Source of the DNA: Halictus rubicundus
Lineage: Eukaryota > Arthropoda > Insecta > Hymenoptera > Halictidae
Assembly (NCBI RefSeq): GCF_050948215.1
Contig: NC_135158.1
Span: 5,565,822-5,629,821 of the forward strand
Reading direction: 5' to 3'
DNA: 64,000 bases
Below, in pieces: positions 23,156 through 36,135 of the stretch. The notes below the pieces were generated by a model. That model did not search any database and was not told the origin of the DNA. It worked only from the letters and a program-made list of their open reading frames with translations. How positions within the stretch are numbered: the first letter of the stretch is position 1; each line of letters begins with the position of its first letter. The position numbers and the translations under genes were made by a program.

Positions 23156-26100
23156 AACAAAAAGAAGATTGAACAAGTAAATTTTCAGACGCTGCATACT
23201 CGATTTCACTTTCTCGACCAAACTAGCTTCTGTCCGTAATTAAGCGAAATCTTCAGCGATAAGGACAGATCGTTTGCAAGGTCCAGCTGGATCATTCGAT
23301 GGAAACGATCCAACCAGACGCTGCCGTGGCGCCTCCCACGGTTGATTTCCCTCGGCTAGCAAATCGCAAGGCGACTCTTGACCAAATGACAACCGTCTAG
23401 CACTCTGCATTCCGTTTCGCGAATTGTGTCGCCTAACCGCGTGTCTTGGCTCGTTCCTTTCGCTGGAAGCGTGCTCTCGTAGTCGTCCGGCTCTAAGTAA
23501 TTAGTTTCTCTTCATCCTCGAATCTGTTTCTTCTCTCGCCGATCCTCCAGAACTTTTTCAAAGGGCTGAAAAACTCTTTCCTTTCGCAAAGAGTGCAACG
23601 CCCGCGAGACGCGTTAATCCTGGGAAAAGAGTCTTTCAATTACGCTGGTCCGAGGCAGCGTCCCGTAGCTGCAACGCCATGTTTTCGCGCGGAATCGTAA
23701 ACCGTGATGGCGTCTGGCCATTTCCAAATTTCCATAGAGATTGGCTCGCGCGCGCGATTGTCCCGACGAATCGCTGCGAGATTGCCCCCGCGAACAAACA
23801 TGACGGAGGGACGCTTGCATCTCGTCTTGTACCGTTGGAGGGTTATCCACCCGCGGCCGGGTCTAGCTTGACCCAGGCTTTGAGACCGCGGCTCGATTCA
23901 AAATGATTTCATAATCTTCCATAGTCGTCGAAGGAAGGTTGCACAGTCGTGTTTCGCTTTGACCACAATTTTCTCGAGCGGCCGATTCACGGGCCGGGTT
24001 CGCGCGCGATTTTTGGCGGGCGATCGCTCGGGCCGATCGTTGCCAAATTTCCCGGGACCGTGGGATCTTAGGCGAACGGTTACATAAGCCGTCTGCGCGA
24101 TTTCCATTCGCGACACCTACGTGCTCCTCGACGCGCCGCGAAAAACCAAGCAGTGAGTCACGAGAGCCGGCGGATTCGATTCCAGACGATATTCTCTTCC
24201 GCGCGAAAGATCCGCGAATCACGGACCATTAAACTCGCGGATTAAATATATTTTTAGCACGGGCACTTTCCGGTCCGATTGCGAATCGGTTTCTCGCAGT
24301 CTGACTCGAACGATCCATTTTTTTTTTTTTTTCGTACAAAGAAAGGGTTGGTCGTTTTGCCCGGATCTGGTCGGCTCGGCGAGACTGTTCGAAAAATCCA
24401 TCGACTCGTATTGCAGGAAATATTTGTTGCGTCATACTCGATCATTAACATATTATCGGTTATAATTTTCTTCGTGTGAGATTAACGACGCTGTTACTCA
24501 CGCCATAATTATTCTATATTTGCGTGTATCTGCTCATTATTCTTATAAACGTCTCATTATTCTCTTATTTCTTTGTCTCGTTCAATTATAGTTTCAGTAA
24601 CGAGTGCGCAGTAAAAACGTTTTATTATTATTATTAAGCATTAACTCGGGCGGCGATGTTCCTGCATTTTACAGCGTACGAAAGGTCCGAAGGAAAAATA
24701 TCGAAGCCACTGAACTGATTTCGTTCTTTTGTATTTGCTAGTTCGAGCTGCCCCGACTGCCAACCTGTGGTTAGAGAAACATAAATTCGCGTAATTATAG
24801 CCGGCAGTGTTAGAAAACTACTACCGAGTGGTCTTTACAAACAATTCATTGTCCACCGTGCAACCGTAGAAAACAGCCTTTCGTAAAAATTAAAGATCGG
24901 AACGTTTCAATCGTCTGATATCGGACGACTTGACAAACGTTTCAATTAAGATCTCCAATATCATCTTTTCATTTCGTGCATCCTGTTCCTTAACAAATAT
25001 TTCCATTTTTAGCACGTTAATAACAATTGCCCTGAGAACACCCCACGAAATCGAACCAATTTGACCATTCGAATGAAAACTGCAAAGGTAAAGCTCTTAC
25101 CACTGGACTGTGGGAGTTTAAATAATAATAACAATAATTTATAACAATAAATTCTCGATTTCAGTCAGCAAAAATATTTCTCAAAAAACCTAGCGTTGCT
25201 TGCAGTGCTCTGTAAAAATACGAACACACTGGTAGGACTCTTGAAGTCCTGATTTTAGTCGGCAAAAATATTTCTAAATATTCTAGTATTATTTTTAGAG
25301 GTTTTCAAAAGTTTTGGCACGCTTGTATCACACTTATGTTCAAGATGAAGGGGTCGGAGGGTGCAAATTAGCTCGAGTTACCCAACGAACAGCATGTTAT
25401 TTTGAATGGGAAGGATGTTTAGGGATTGTGCGATCATTTCTGCACTGGGGAATCCGTTCGAACTGCCACGCGAACCAGTATCCGCTCAATCGGTTGTTTA
25501 TCTCATGCACCAGCGTCATCGGCGACGACCACGAGGATTAATCGCGATCCTGATAGGTTATCACGATCCCCGTTGGACCCGTCTACCCACGTTCGAGAAT
25601 TCTAACGACGTTCCGTAAATTCGCGCTGGTCCAGAATCCGATCGGATCGATACTTAATGAGCACCTTGCTCAGTATCCAACTGTGATTACGCTCCGGAGT
25701 CGTAAGTAGTCTACGGCGTGTCAGCTGGAGACAGTTTATAGTCGACATTTCTTTATTATGTGACCATTATTACCGCCATTCGTTGCATGTCTTTCGAATC
25801 GTTGCGTTGTGCTGCGATCTCTCAACGCGGACAACGATGAGATAGTGTGACACCCTCGTTATCAACCCGCTTTGCCTAATCTCATTATTATCGTTTCCAG
25901 CGAGATTTATTGAGAATGTCGCTAATTTCCAGACTGCGATTTTTTCTGCAAAAATTATTTAGATTGATCGCGGGAAATGTATTTCTCACTTCCAGTCGTG
26001 TCCTCCGTTGGTTGTAATCGCTGTAAAACATTGCCAAGGTTGCACAATATTTTCCAAGCACAGAATTATCAGACGCAATAATCGACGATCGACGGTAATA

Positions 26101-26240
26101 TCGGCCAGAACCACCCACGCTTATCGAAACAGGAAAACGAACGGTTAGGGGTTGCAATAAAGAGTTAATATTCGTCCCGTCGTCTCGCGAATCAACAGTG
26201 GAACAACGATTCATTTCGAGAGCGATGTTTATATCGGAAT

Positions 26241-26822
26241 CGGGGCGCAAGCCCGAAAGCTCGTTCGATCATTCAGTGGAAAATACTCGACAATTCTCCT
26301 CGGTCCACGTGGCATTCGGAGATGAATCGGGTTCTGGTATTTACTACAATAGAATACAGATAGTTGTTCGTACTTGGTGCTCCCACGCAGGTCCACGTAG
26401 TCCGTGATAGATAAATAAATAAATTCAGAAAATTGTAGTTCTCATTCGTGAACCGCTAGAAAGTCGATTTGTATTGTTGTTTGGGAAAATCGATGCACAG
26501 CATCACGCCGTTCCTCACTGAAAGACTCGGTTTGGAGCACTTGCTAACAGTAAAGTGTTCACAGTTTCGGAAATTTCATTCATGATTACCCAAGAAGAGA
26601 TGACTCTTCATGACCGATTTGTACCGTTTTCGTCTAAATGCGTTCATGAAGTGACTATTTGCTAAGACGTTCACAAATTCGGGAAATGCGAATGTTTATA
26701 TTCGAGTTATTGAATCACCAAACGGGGCGCAAGTCCAAAAGCTGATCGGACCATTTTGTGGAAAATGCTCGAAGTTTTCCCGTGGCAGTGGATGAATCAT
26801 TTTCCGGTATTAACTACAATAG
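26241..26822. repeat. Pair of diverged ~110-bp direct repeats
   Basis: CGGGGCGCAAGCCCGAAAGC at 26241 and CGGGGCGCAAGTCCAAAAGC at 26723 both lead into GATC/GACCATT, GTGGAAAAT, CTCGA and finally ACTACAATAG. Separation is about 480 bp. This is an old segmental duplication or two copies of a short element. Confidence 0.65.
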
Positions 26823-28696
26823 CAACGTCAATGCTCCCCGATGGAACCAGTGAGACTGAGAGAGAGAGAGAGAGAAGTTGTAAACACAGTGAAGCTCGTC
26901 ATACTTGGCGCTGACCGTCGGCCGGCCCCGTTTGCCAAAATGATTCGACGTCGTCATCGATGATGCCCGATACGCCGTATCGTCGACGACGAGCGTCACT
27001 GGACCGCTGAATCAGCCCTCAGGAATAACGATCGGATTGGATTCCGATGGATGCCGCGGATTTTGGAACTCTCCGCGACTAGAAATAATACCCTGACGAA
27101 CAACGTCGGATTCCGTTGCTATGACGCAACGGAGTCGCATCCTTGGAAATTCCAACGGTTTCGGAATCGTGTTCTTTTACGGCGATGCAACGTTCCCGCT
27201 CGGCGGCCATTTTTGGTCCTACGAACGGTAATAATCATAACAACGTGACGGAAATGATACTGGTCGAACTCCCATTAAACTATTCCCAGTATTCAGTTTA
27301 TTCTGCTTCGAGTCAATGTGTTTTTTTTTTTCAAGTGACACTGGACTTGTATTTTTAATTTCAAATATTTGTTTCGCTGCTTGCCTTAGGTGTTAAAGTT
27401 AATATCGAAATTAATATTTGTTAAAAATACTTTTTACTTTTTTTTACTGTGCCTATATTAATTATTAAGAAAAAGATATTTAATGTATTAATTGATTTCA
27501 ATGGAAAAAATTTAATGTCTCTCTTTGAATATTCATTACGCTTTAAAAATAAGTATAATTAATATAGTAATTGGTAGCCCGACGGTAAAAGGGTCCCTTA
27601 ACCTAAGTAAAAATAGATAATGTGTACTGTAGGAAGATCACGATTGCGATCGTCGGATTGGCGTAAGTGATGGATCGCGGGTGGGCCGAGATCCTTGGGA
27701 CAGGGGAGAAAAAAATCATTCAATTACCGCAACGGTACAGCGTGACGTTTTTTTCCCTTCTGTCTTTTCGTCGAATCGCCAGTCGACGAAACAAAGACCG
27801 GAAGATGGTCGCGATCGTAAACCCGATTCGTTATCCTTTCGCTTGGCCAGGACATCGGCAGGATTCCCCTTTCCCTCCCCCGCTCTCGGTTAAACTCGAG
27901 TTCGACGTCCGATCGCAGTTTTCTTTGCGTCGGATCGTTCGATGATCGTATGACGCCTCGATCCACCCACGAAAATAATAATCTTCGCGGACTACCTTAA
28001 TACAATGAAACAACCCCTAAAAATTGCTGGTCTGAAGATGATTCAAACCACTCACGAAAATGGTAATTTGTTTGCTGTGGATTTTAATACAAAATACAAA
28101 TTTTGTGTATTAATTGCACGATATTTGGGAGCTTCGTAGACCCTTATTTCTCTTCATTATAATTTTATAGAGATATTTTTATGATCGTACGCAAAACGTG
28201 AAAAACGGCACTACTCTTTGGTGTTTTAATTAATCCGTTGCCCAGCTAAAGAAGAAAATAGATCGTCGGCGTTCTGATACACGTTCAGAGCGTCGCGACG
28301 CCCGTCGTCCCCTATTTTCACAGTGAAAACGGAGCCGCTTACGCGTGCGAGCTAACGACCCGTGGGTATTCGAGCAGAGTCGCGTTATTCCCAGTTTCAT
28401 CGCAGGTAAAACCAATTTCCACGAACGGCAACTCCCGTTTCAACCGTCCTCGTCGTCGTCGTCGCTCCTCTTTAACCGTTCCGTCGCACAGAATGCCGTC
28501 GGAGGAGCGTTAATTAAGACGAAACGTTTGATCGGGCCATTCGAGATCTCTGCTGGATCAGATAAAAGTCCTACAACCCAGGAAAACCGACTATTCGACG
28601 CTCGGGTTGACGTTCGTTAGAGACTCGTCCTAGTATTTCACCAATTATTCATTTCATACCAAAATAATTTGAAACTCTTTTGACATCTTTTATACG

Positions 28697-28800
28697 AGTC
28701 TGATTTTGAAAAAGTCACTCTATCATTTAATTGGTCATTTCATATAAAACCTCTTTTGAACGACTTTGATTTTCTCGGAAGTCATTCTGTCATTTAATTG
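28697..28800. repeat. Diverged ~63-bp tandem duplication
   Basis: A segment ending GTCACTCTATCATTTAATTG (28740) is echoed by one ending GTCATTCTGTCATTTAATTG (28800 area). TTTGATTTT/CTGATTTTG-like sequence precedes both. Confidence 0.5.
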
Positions 28801-30617
28801 TTTCTAACATTTTGTCATATCGCTGGCAATTTTTCGACTAGCATGGTTCACAAAAATATCACAAGGGTTCACAGAAAGATCACAAACTTAATTACCAATC
28901 TAATATACAATATGTATGCATACTCGAACTGATAGTAAAATTCTAACAGCAACGCTTCGGATAATTCATAATTAGTAAACGCCGTAAACAACTCTGTATC
29001 ACATCCCTTTTCCAAGACACAAAGCAGTCCAGTCTACAATCGGACGCACATTTTTCTGCACATTCTGCTCATTTTTTCCGCCAGATTTTTGCCAAGCTCT
29101 GAATTTTGTTCGCAACTGGAAAATACACTTCGCGGGCTCCAGATGGCAAGCTTCGAGCTACTTAAAGTATAAAATGAGACTCGAGAAAAATCCAGGGACC
29201 ACCGAGCAAGCGAATGGGACCAAGATCCTCGCTCGCATGATCGTCCCCTCGCATTTACCTCGAGCCGGCGCGCGAAAATCCTCGCCGGTCCGGCAGCGTG
29301 TCGTCGGTCAATGACACGGACGCGGCCCCGACGCTCGCGAATCCGTGAACCTTTCGCGCCGAATGGATCCCCCCGAACCCATGTAAATCGTCGATCGAGG
29401 CTGCTCGATCATTTCGAAGCCCCCGGTAGCACTGGCTCCTCGCGGGTGGACGCTCACGGGATCGAGAGCGGCCGACATTTTTATGTAAAACAGACGGGAT
29501 GGCCGATGATCCTGCGACCGTACTCGCGATTCCGAATGCATCTCGCCTAAACGAACAGAGGAGGAATCACTCGTTCCTCCGGAGCGTTGTTGTTTTCCTT
29601 CGTCGTTCGTTCGTCGGAAACGTCAAATTCGATGTTGAAGATGGAGAAAGTTTCAAATCTCGATTGTCTTTTACTATCCCTTGGAAGTCGTGATTTTTAA
29701 ACATTAATTTTTGGATTATAGAAATTAATCGTAGGATTTTATTTATTTGCGACTACCCACTGCTCGAAATAAAATATAGCAAATATTACAAGACCAGAAT
29801 AACGATTGAAAAACGAAGGGATTAATCATTTTTAAGAAGCGTACGAGAATGAATAATGTTCGGATACGATCATTTCGCTAAAAGAACCAATGCAATCCTC
29901 AAATGACATGCGGAGCGTGATTGTTTGTGGGTCGGAACGCGTTAATTGCCGAGCGTATTGATCGTCGCCGGTGATCCACGCGGAAACGCTTCGGCCCCCT
30001 CCTCTCCGTGGATCTCTCGCGTGCAGATTACGCCGAAAGTGATCGATGGGCTGCATCCGAACGCAGTCGGACACGGTCTATTTCTGCGACGCTATCGATT
30101 TCGTCCCTTTTTCCCTTTTCCCCGGCGTGGGCACGTCTCGCCTGTGCACTTGGACGTCAACGACGATGTGTGCGACGCGTTTCTCTCTTATCGGTCAATG
30201 CTGACGTAGAACCGTAGCTCGCGCCTCTATAAACCATGCATAGACGATAACGTCGGACCTATGTATATCGCTTGCGCGATTATTTTCGCTCGGCGTACAC
30301 GTTGGTTCTGCGGAGCAACCTTCTCTCCCTTAAAGGCTTTGCCCGCGATCGAATTCCTGACGGAACTTTCCGACGGTCTCAGAAAAGTACGGTAATGCCT
30401 CGACGTATGTGACAGAGACGTGCACGATATTTGTGAGCAATTGATCCCTGACCATTTTATTTCAGTCGCTTCAACGTAATTCAATTATATTACCATAGGT
30501 AGCTCTGCTAGCCTGAAAGAAGAATACTGCAATTGTTATGTGAAATTGTGGCATTATAAATGTCGATTCTTCCTGCAAAAGAAGAATTGTAAGGAGCATT
30601 TCCTCTTTGGAGAATTT

Positions 30618-30780
30618 TAACACTGGGTTTACGGAGCAGTAACAGTGACTATTTTGCAGTGCTTTATAAAAATAACAATGACGTGCTACCCAAAGGAATA
30701 AATTTGCTAAATAATTTCTCGTGTACGCATCCTTAGAATCTCAATAATTTAAAAATATTAGAACCCATCATTTTGACGGG
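30618..30780 (+). repeat. Dispersed repeat copy 1 (AACACTRGGTTTACGGAGCA type)
   Basis: Shares with 33757-33930, in order, AACACTGGGTTTACGGAGCA, CTTTATAAAAATA, ACCCAAAGGAA, AATCTCAATAAT and GAACCC followed by TCATTT and GACG. The shared ends and total length (about 165-175 bp) suggest a short interspersed or non-autonomous element. No terminal inverted repeats or coding capacity are visible. Confidence 0.6.
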
Positions 30781-32660
30781 TCATTCAATTCTTCTACAAT
30801 TTTCTAATTTGATGTCAGAATTTGGAATCAGTCAAATAAGTATTCGTGCAAAAGTTAATGCCTCGCTAGGACCAAAAATTGTTCGGTTCGTTCTTCGCGT
30901 GTATCGTCAAGAAACTGTCTGCGAGGCTTCAGAAATATTTTCGGGAAGATAAATCGATCTCTCGACCCCTGCTCCGAATAATTAAGAAGCAGATGAAAGT
31001 GTTCGAGCAACGTCGGAGAATTTCGGACGAAAGACAGTTTAAAAAGAAGCGACGTCGTGTAACCGAGCAACGAGGCTTAACTCGACGCGTGTAACGCTCT
31101 CGCATGGCGAAGAATCAATAGGAATCGTTTGAAAATAGTTCATTGATTGACGTATGCAGCTGAATGTTACTCGGTGCCGACGAACCACGGGCGAAACGCA
31201 ACTCGGAGACGCTCGTGTTGTCTTCTGACGTAAAGATAGAGCTTATTAGAGATGCCTCTTCGACATAGGTGCGCTCGTTTCTTTAATTAGAATTTCTTGG
31301 AGAACCGAGTACGACGCTCATCAGAGCCATTTCTAATGAATACTTAACGTAAAACAATCAATGAAACAATGATTGATGAAAAAGTTTCGAAGATCCTTCG
31401 TTCGGAAAATAGTAGACAACGTCATCTTAGAGGAGGTATCGTACGAAAATGATGGAAGCAATATTTTTCGTGTATGCGAAAATTCCGATACTCCAGTACG
31501 TTGTTGAGAGGGGGTCCAACGATGAGTACTGGTTGATTCGATTATGGTGGGGGAGAGAAGAAGAGAATCCAAGATTTCCGTCCTAACGTTTAGACAATTA
31601 ATCCAATTGACCTGTCGCTTGGACCTAACCCAGACCTGTTGCTACCACACATAGCAACCAGCAGCAACCTTTTCCTGTATCAATACTACTGGAAGAAGAC
31701 GTACCATTCAGCTTCGAAATGGAAAATATGGTTGATGCTCGTTCCAAAGTTTACTGAAAGATATTAGTATTTCTTTGAAATGACTAGAAGAGTGTATGCA
31801 CTAGAAACGACTCAGCAGAGGATTGGCTTTACAGGACGATCCTGAAAGCCAAAAATTCAATGTACAATCAGGGACGAGTACTGTAAATAATTCTGCAGAA
31901 GATTAAGATGATAGGAACCCGAGAAGATCGCCAGAGAAATCGGCAGAACGCTCGAAAGGGGATTCTCGGCGATGGAAACGCGTGTCTAGCGTCTTCCCCG
32001 AGTCCCGATTCGATTTTTCTCGGGCGCGGATCTATTCGTGGCGGAAAGAGGCCGCAATGTCGAGGTGAGCTCGTAAACGACACGTTTCCCTGTTTTATTT
32101 CATTGCCATTCGCCGGGGAGAGACGCGGGCCACGCTCTCCGCGTGAACCTGTCTGCGGAACAGGGAACGAGAGAACACGAAGAAGCCGAGGAGGAGATAG
32201 AAAGAGAAAGAGGGAGAGAGAGAGAGAAAGACAAGCACTTGGACGATGGAGCGAGAGAGAGGTCGATAGGACACGGGTCAGAAATAGTCCCGGGACGATT
32301 GTGTGTGCCGTTGGATCGTCAGTCGAATTCCACCGACGGTACAAGCCTCGTCGATTGATGCTGTGCCTTCGGGAACGCGAGCCCGAGCGGCTATTTAAAC
32401 GCGGATACGCCGATTTTCGTTTCGCGGTGATATCGTCCGACATCCACGGACGTCCACCATTCGCTGACACATGGGGTGAACCGCGGGGATCGGATCTACG
32501 AGCGATCGAGCAGGATTGATCCGCAGGTAACGGTGATCGCCGCGGATTTCATGTCCCGGCGATGCTCGACTCGTGTTTTCGGGTGATTGAAATCCTCGCT
32601 GGACGGTTTTCATGATTATGGTTGTAGCTTGATCCGTTCCCAGAATGATGCACTTTTTCA
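30780..32660. other. Intron body, no exon recognised
   Basis: Contains a GA-rich tract near 32190-32230 and no supported exon. Open frames on both strands between 31868 and 32519 are composition shadows of GA/CT-rich DNA and have no domain. Confidence 0.45.
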
Positions 32661-33112
32661 CGTATTTTTGTACCTACTTCGTTAATAAATAACGCTTCCC
32701 TTATCTAATGTAAACAGCCAATAATCTGACGCGGTCAGTAAAATATTGGAAACATTATTTTCTGATATTAGAAATATTCGGAATGTGGTTAAAATCCTTA
32801 ATGGATCGATGGGTTGGTTGATTTCTACGATCCATTCAAATTCTGAGACATCTATTTCGGTTTACGTATTTTTAAACCTACTTCGTTAATAAATAACGCT
32901 TCCCTTATCTAATGTAAACAGCCAATAATCTGACGCGGTCAGTAAAATATTGGAAACAGTATTTTCTGATATTAGAAATATTCGGAATGTGGTTAAAATC
33001 CTTAATGGATCGATGGGTTGGTTGATTTCTACGATCCATTCAAATTCTGAGACATCTGTTTCGGTTTACGTATTTTTGAACCTACTTCTTTAATAAATAA
33101 CGCTTCCCTTAC
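32661..33112. repeat. 204-bp tandem duplication (2.2 copies)
   Basis: Units start at 32661, 32865 and 33069 with CGTATTTTT followed by ACCTACTTC. The first two copies are nearly identical across 204 bp and the third stops after about 44 bp. High identity indicates a recent duplication. Confidence 0.9.
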
Positions 33113-33756
33113 TGACTGCAATATAAATTTAATTTTTATTTTTATTTTAAGTGGTTAATAGAATATTGGAATGTAGGTGGTATTTTTGTAACGCTGGGTC
33201 TTAAGGGTTGTTCCCACCCCTTTAGAATAGATGACGGCAGCTAAAACTTACCATAAACATTTTTACGAAAACAAGACCGAGGTTAAAATTCACTGAACCC
33301 GACGATCGACACTTAAATACTTCACGAACCAACTTCTCGTTTAATGAGCCCCTCGGAATAAAGATTCACTCGATTTCTGTTTTTAAACACTGCAATATGT
33401 TTGCTCTTCCCTTCTGTTTACGTTGGAACACGTATTTCCGTAAACTCTGAGACTATAAACGAGACTCGATTGATCGATTTAAAGTATGCACGTAATTTAT
33501 ACAGTATAAATAGGTGCAGTGTTATACTAGGATCTTTCATGCAACTATTTTAGAAAACCGTACGAGGGTTCACACTGAACATAGCTTGTTCCATTGAACA
33601 TAGCCGACAATAGTCTAGAATGATTTGTAAGTATTCAGTAAAATGATATTGGACGAAGTTAAAGCAACATCATCACGAACAAAATTAATGTTTGAAGATA
33701 GAAGCAGGATTGTGTCGCAATTGTTCCAACCCCTCAAAAATATTCAGGCTTGTTTT

Positions 33757-33930
33757 TAACACTAGGTTTACGGAGCACTAAAAGGAGCTGTTTTACATTA
33801 CTTTATAAAAATAGCACGAACATACCTATCCAAATTTTTAGCCACTTTTCTACATTATTTACCCAAAGGAAATACGTTCGCAATCTCAATAATCGTAAAT
33901 TAAAATATTGGAACCCGTCATTTCGACGCA
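33757..33930 (+). repeat. Dispersed repeat copy 2 (AACACTRGGTTTACGGAGCA type)
   Basis: Second copy of the element at 30618, in the same orientation, about 3.1 kb away, with the same block order. It contains extra sequence between CTTTATAAAAATA and ACCCAAAGGAA. Confidence 0.6.
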
Positions 33931-36135
33931 GAGTTATATCAATATTTGTTGAACAAAATGTTAGATGAGGAAAGAAGGTGAGAACATCTGATCCGGGGCA
34001 AAAGCCTAAGAAACCAGCTCCGAATCTGTTTGCGACAGGTATTTCGCCCATGCACCCCAGTTCGTGTCCACCGGAACGTCACCCTCCGTTCTCCACGCGA
34101 CCCAACTATTTTCACCGGCTTTATTTTTAACCTCTATTTTACATAAAGTATTTCCAAGCTGCGTGTATGCCGGCCGATCGTATTTTTAGTGGGTTCACAC
34201 GCCGGTGCACGATCGCGTCTCTTTTTTTCCCGCGCGGCGTCGTTGACGTTATCGTCGACGATTTATAAATACTCGTTGTACATCCGCGTCGCCGTCGGCC
34301 CGCGATCTTTTCGCAGAGTCCGATCGTTTATTAATAAACGAAGAGATCGGCTATCGGAGAGCGTGAGAGCAAAATAAAAACCTGGGAAAACTGGGGAGAA
34401 AAGCCTGAAGCACGTAGGCGCCTTGTGCACGTGCTCGTTTTTTCCCGAACCCGGGAAACTCTTGACGCGAGTGTGCCGCAGGCCGTCATAATTTTAGAAA
34501 TGGAACGTAAATACCGGCACGACGCTTGAAACTCGAACGTCAACATTACATCCTCGCCTCCCAGAACCTAAAAATCATCGATCCAGGGTCCCCGGGATCG
34601 ACAGATCCCGCACAGAGATGCGAAGACGCGGAAGCAATTATCGGCCGATCTTCGTTGGTCTCGAATCTAGACGAAACGCTTTGCGACGTTTTGGTTTTAG
34701 CTTTAGGTGACCCATAGGTAATAACATAACCCCCGGATGCCAGGGGTGCGAGGAATCGAGACACAAGGGCGACTTTCTCGAAGCAACCGCTTCTGGAAAG
34801 TCAAGGTTTAATGATTGACGCGTGGGCTCCTTTTAATTGCACGTTTCCTAGAAAGAGGATACGCCGTTATTATTTTTGCGGAAAGGTTATCTGCTATCTT
34901 TGGAGCTTCGCAAGTATCTTTATCTGGACGTCCAATTTCGAGGGGCAATTTTTAGAGGAGCGCTGCATCCCCTACCGATGGCCTCTCGGAGCTGAGAAAA
35001 ATGCGTGTTTCTTATTTTTGGCCGTTTCGTGAAGAAAAAAAGTTTTGTTCAACTGTAATTTTGTTCACTTGAACGAATGATCTAAATTAAGGTACGTTTA
35101 GAGTCGTTTTCGGTTCAATATTAATTTGTAAAGTGCATCAAAGCTTCGTTTATACTTTTAGTGAGAAATAAATAGGCTGAGCTCCTATTAGGGTTGAACG
35201 AGCAAATAGAATGATTTAGAATACTCTTTCTTGGAATTCATGTGTAGTTGCAGTAAGAAAGAAACGGGATGAGACAGTTACCAGGGGCGAATAAACAGAA
35301 AAAATCGTGTCCTCGATAGAATAATGTGCTCAAACGACATCCGCTGACTTTGATGCATTCCTGGTAGATTGTAATTCCTGCAGAAATATTTGACACATAT
35401 TTCCCACTCCTATTAGAGGAACGAACACACGAGTTTTGGGGGAGTGAGGTAAAAATTCAATTTTTATTGAACATTTTCGAAACCACTAAACCCAGGAAGA
35501 TAATATAAACAGCAAGCTCGCGTGTTTTTGAATCAACCACAGAAATTAAGAAAGTAGGTACTCACTTATTTCATTGCAAAAGTAATTAGAAGTTCTCGTA
35601 GTAAATGGGCTGTGGGGGCCCGACAGTAAAATTTCTCGCTCGTCCAGGAAAACGGTCCAGCATCCTAGCAGTTTCCTTGGCAGCTGCTCGACTGTTGGGA
35701 GCGCAAGAAAAATGAAACGAGGAGAAAAGACGGTAACGAGCGCGTCTCGCGGTTTGTCTCGTCTCGTACCCTCGACGGGGCCCGCTCATTGTAACGAGAT
35801 TACGCATTAAACGGCCGAGAAACGAGGAAGTGCCAGGTAAATTACGGCCCTCCGCTCGATAGTAAATTCACCTATACGCCTCCGCGACGCTGGATTTACA
35901 GGCTCCTCGAGTATCGTCGTTTTAAGAACGCGACCCGGCCGTCCGGTAACGCTAATATCGCTCGTAAATACAATGTCGAACGGATCCGCTGAAGTCCCCG
36001 ACAGGATCGCGCCTTTGCACTTTGACAGTTACGTCGGGTCCGTTGGCTTTTCCTCTGCTAGGTCATTCGTCCATTTCTCGCTTCCTTCCCGGCTTCGCCT
36101 TTCCCTTCTCTTCCCCCTTTCTTTATACTCGCCCC
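33931..36135. other. Intron body, no exon recognised
   Basis: No coding exon, RNA gene or mobile element is recognised. It leads directly into the 283-bp satellite array. Confidence 0.45.

Larger units (their letters stand above)
17220..30600. other. Intron body, no exon recognised
   Basis: Alternating GC-rich and AT-rich DNA. I see no coding exon, RNA gene or intact mobile element. Items noted separately are a 66-bp duplication near 18790, dispersed-repeat fragments near 19080 and 23118, a GA microsatellite near 22384, a diverged duplication at 26241/26723 and a 63-bp duplication near 28697. All open frames are short and without domains. Confidence 0.5.
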
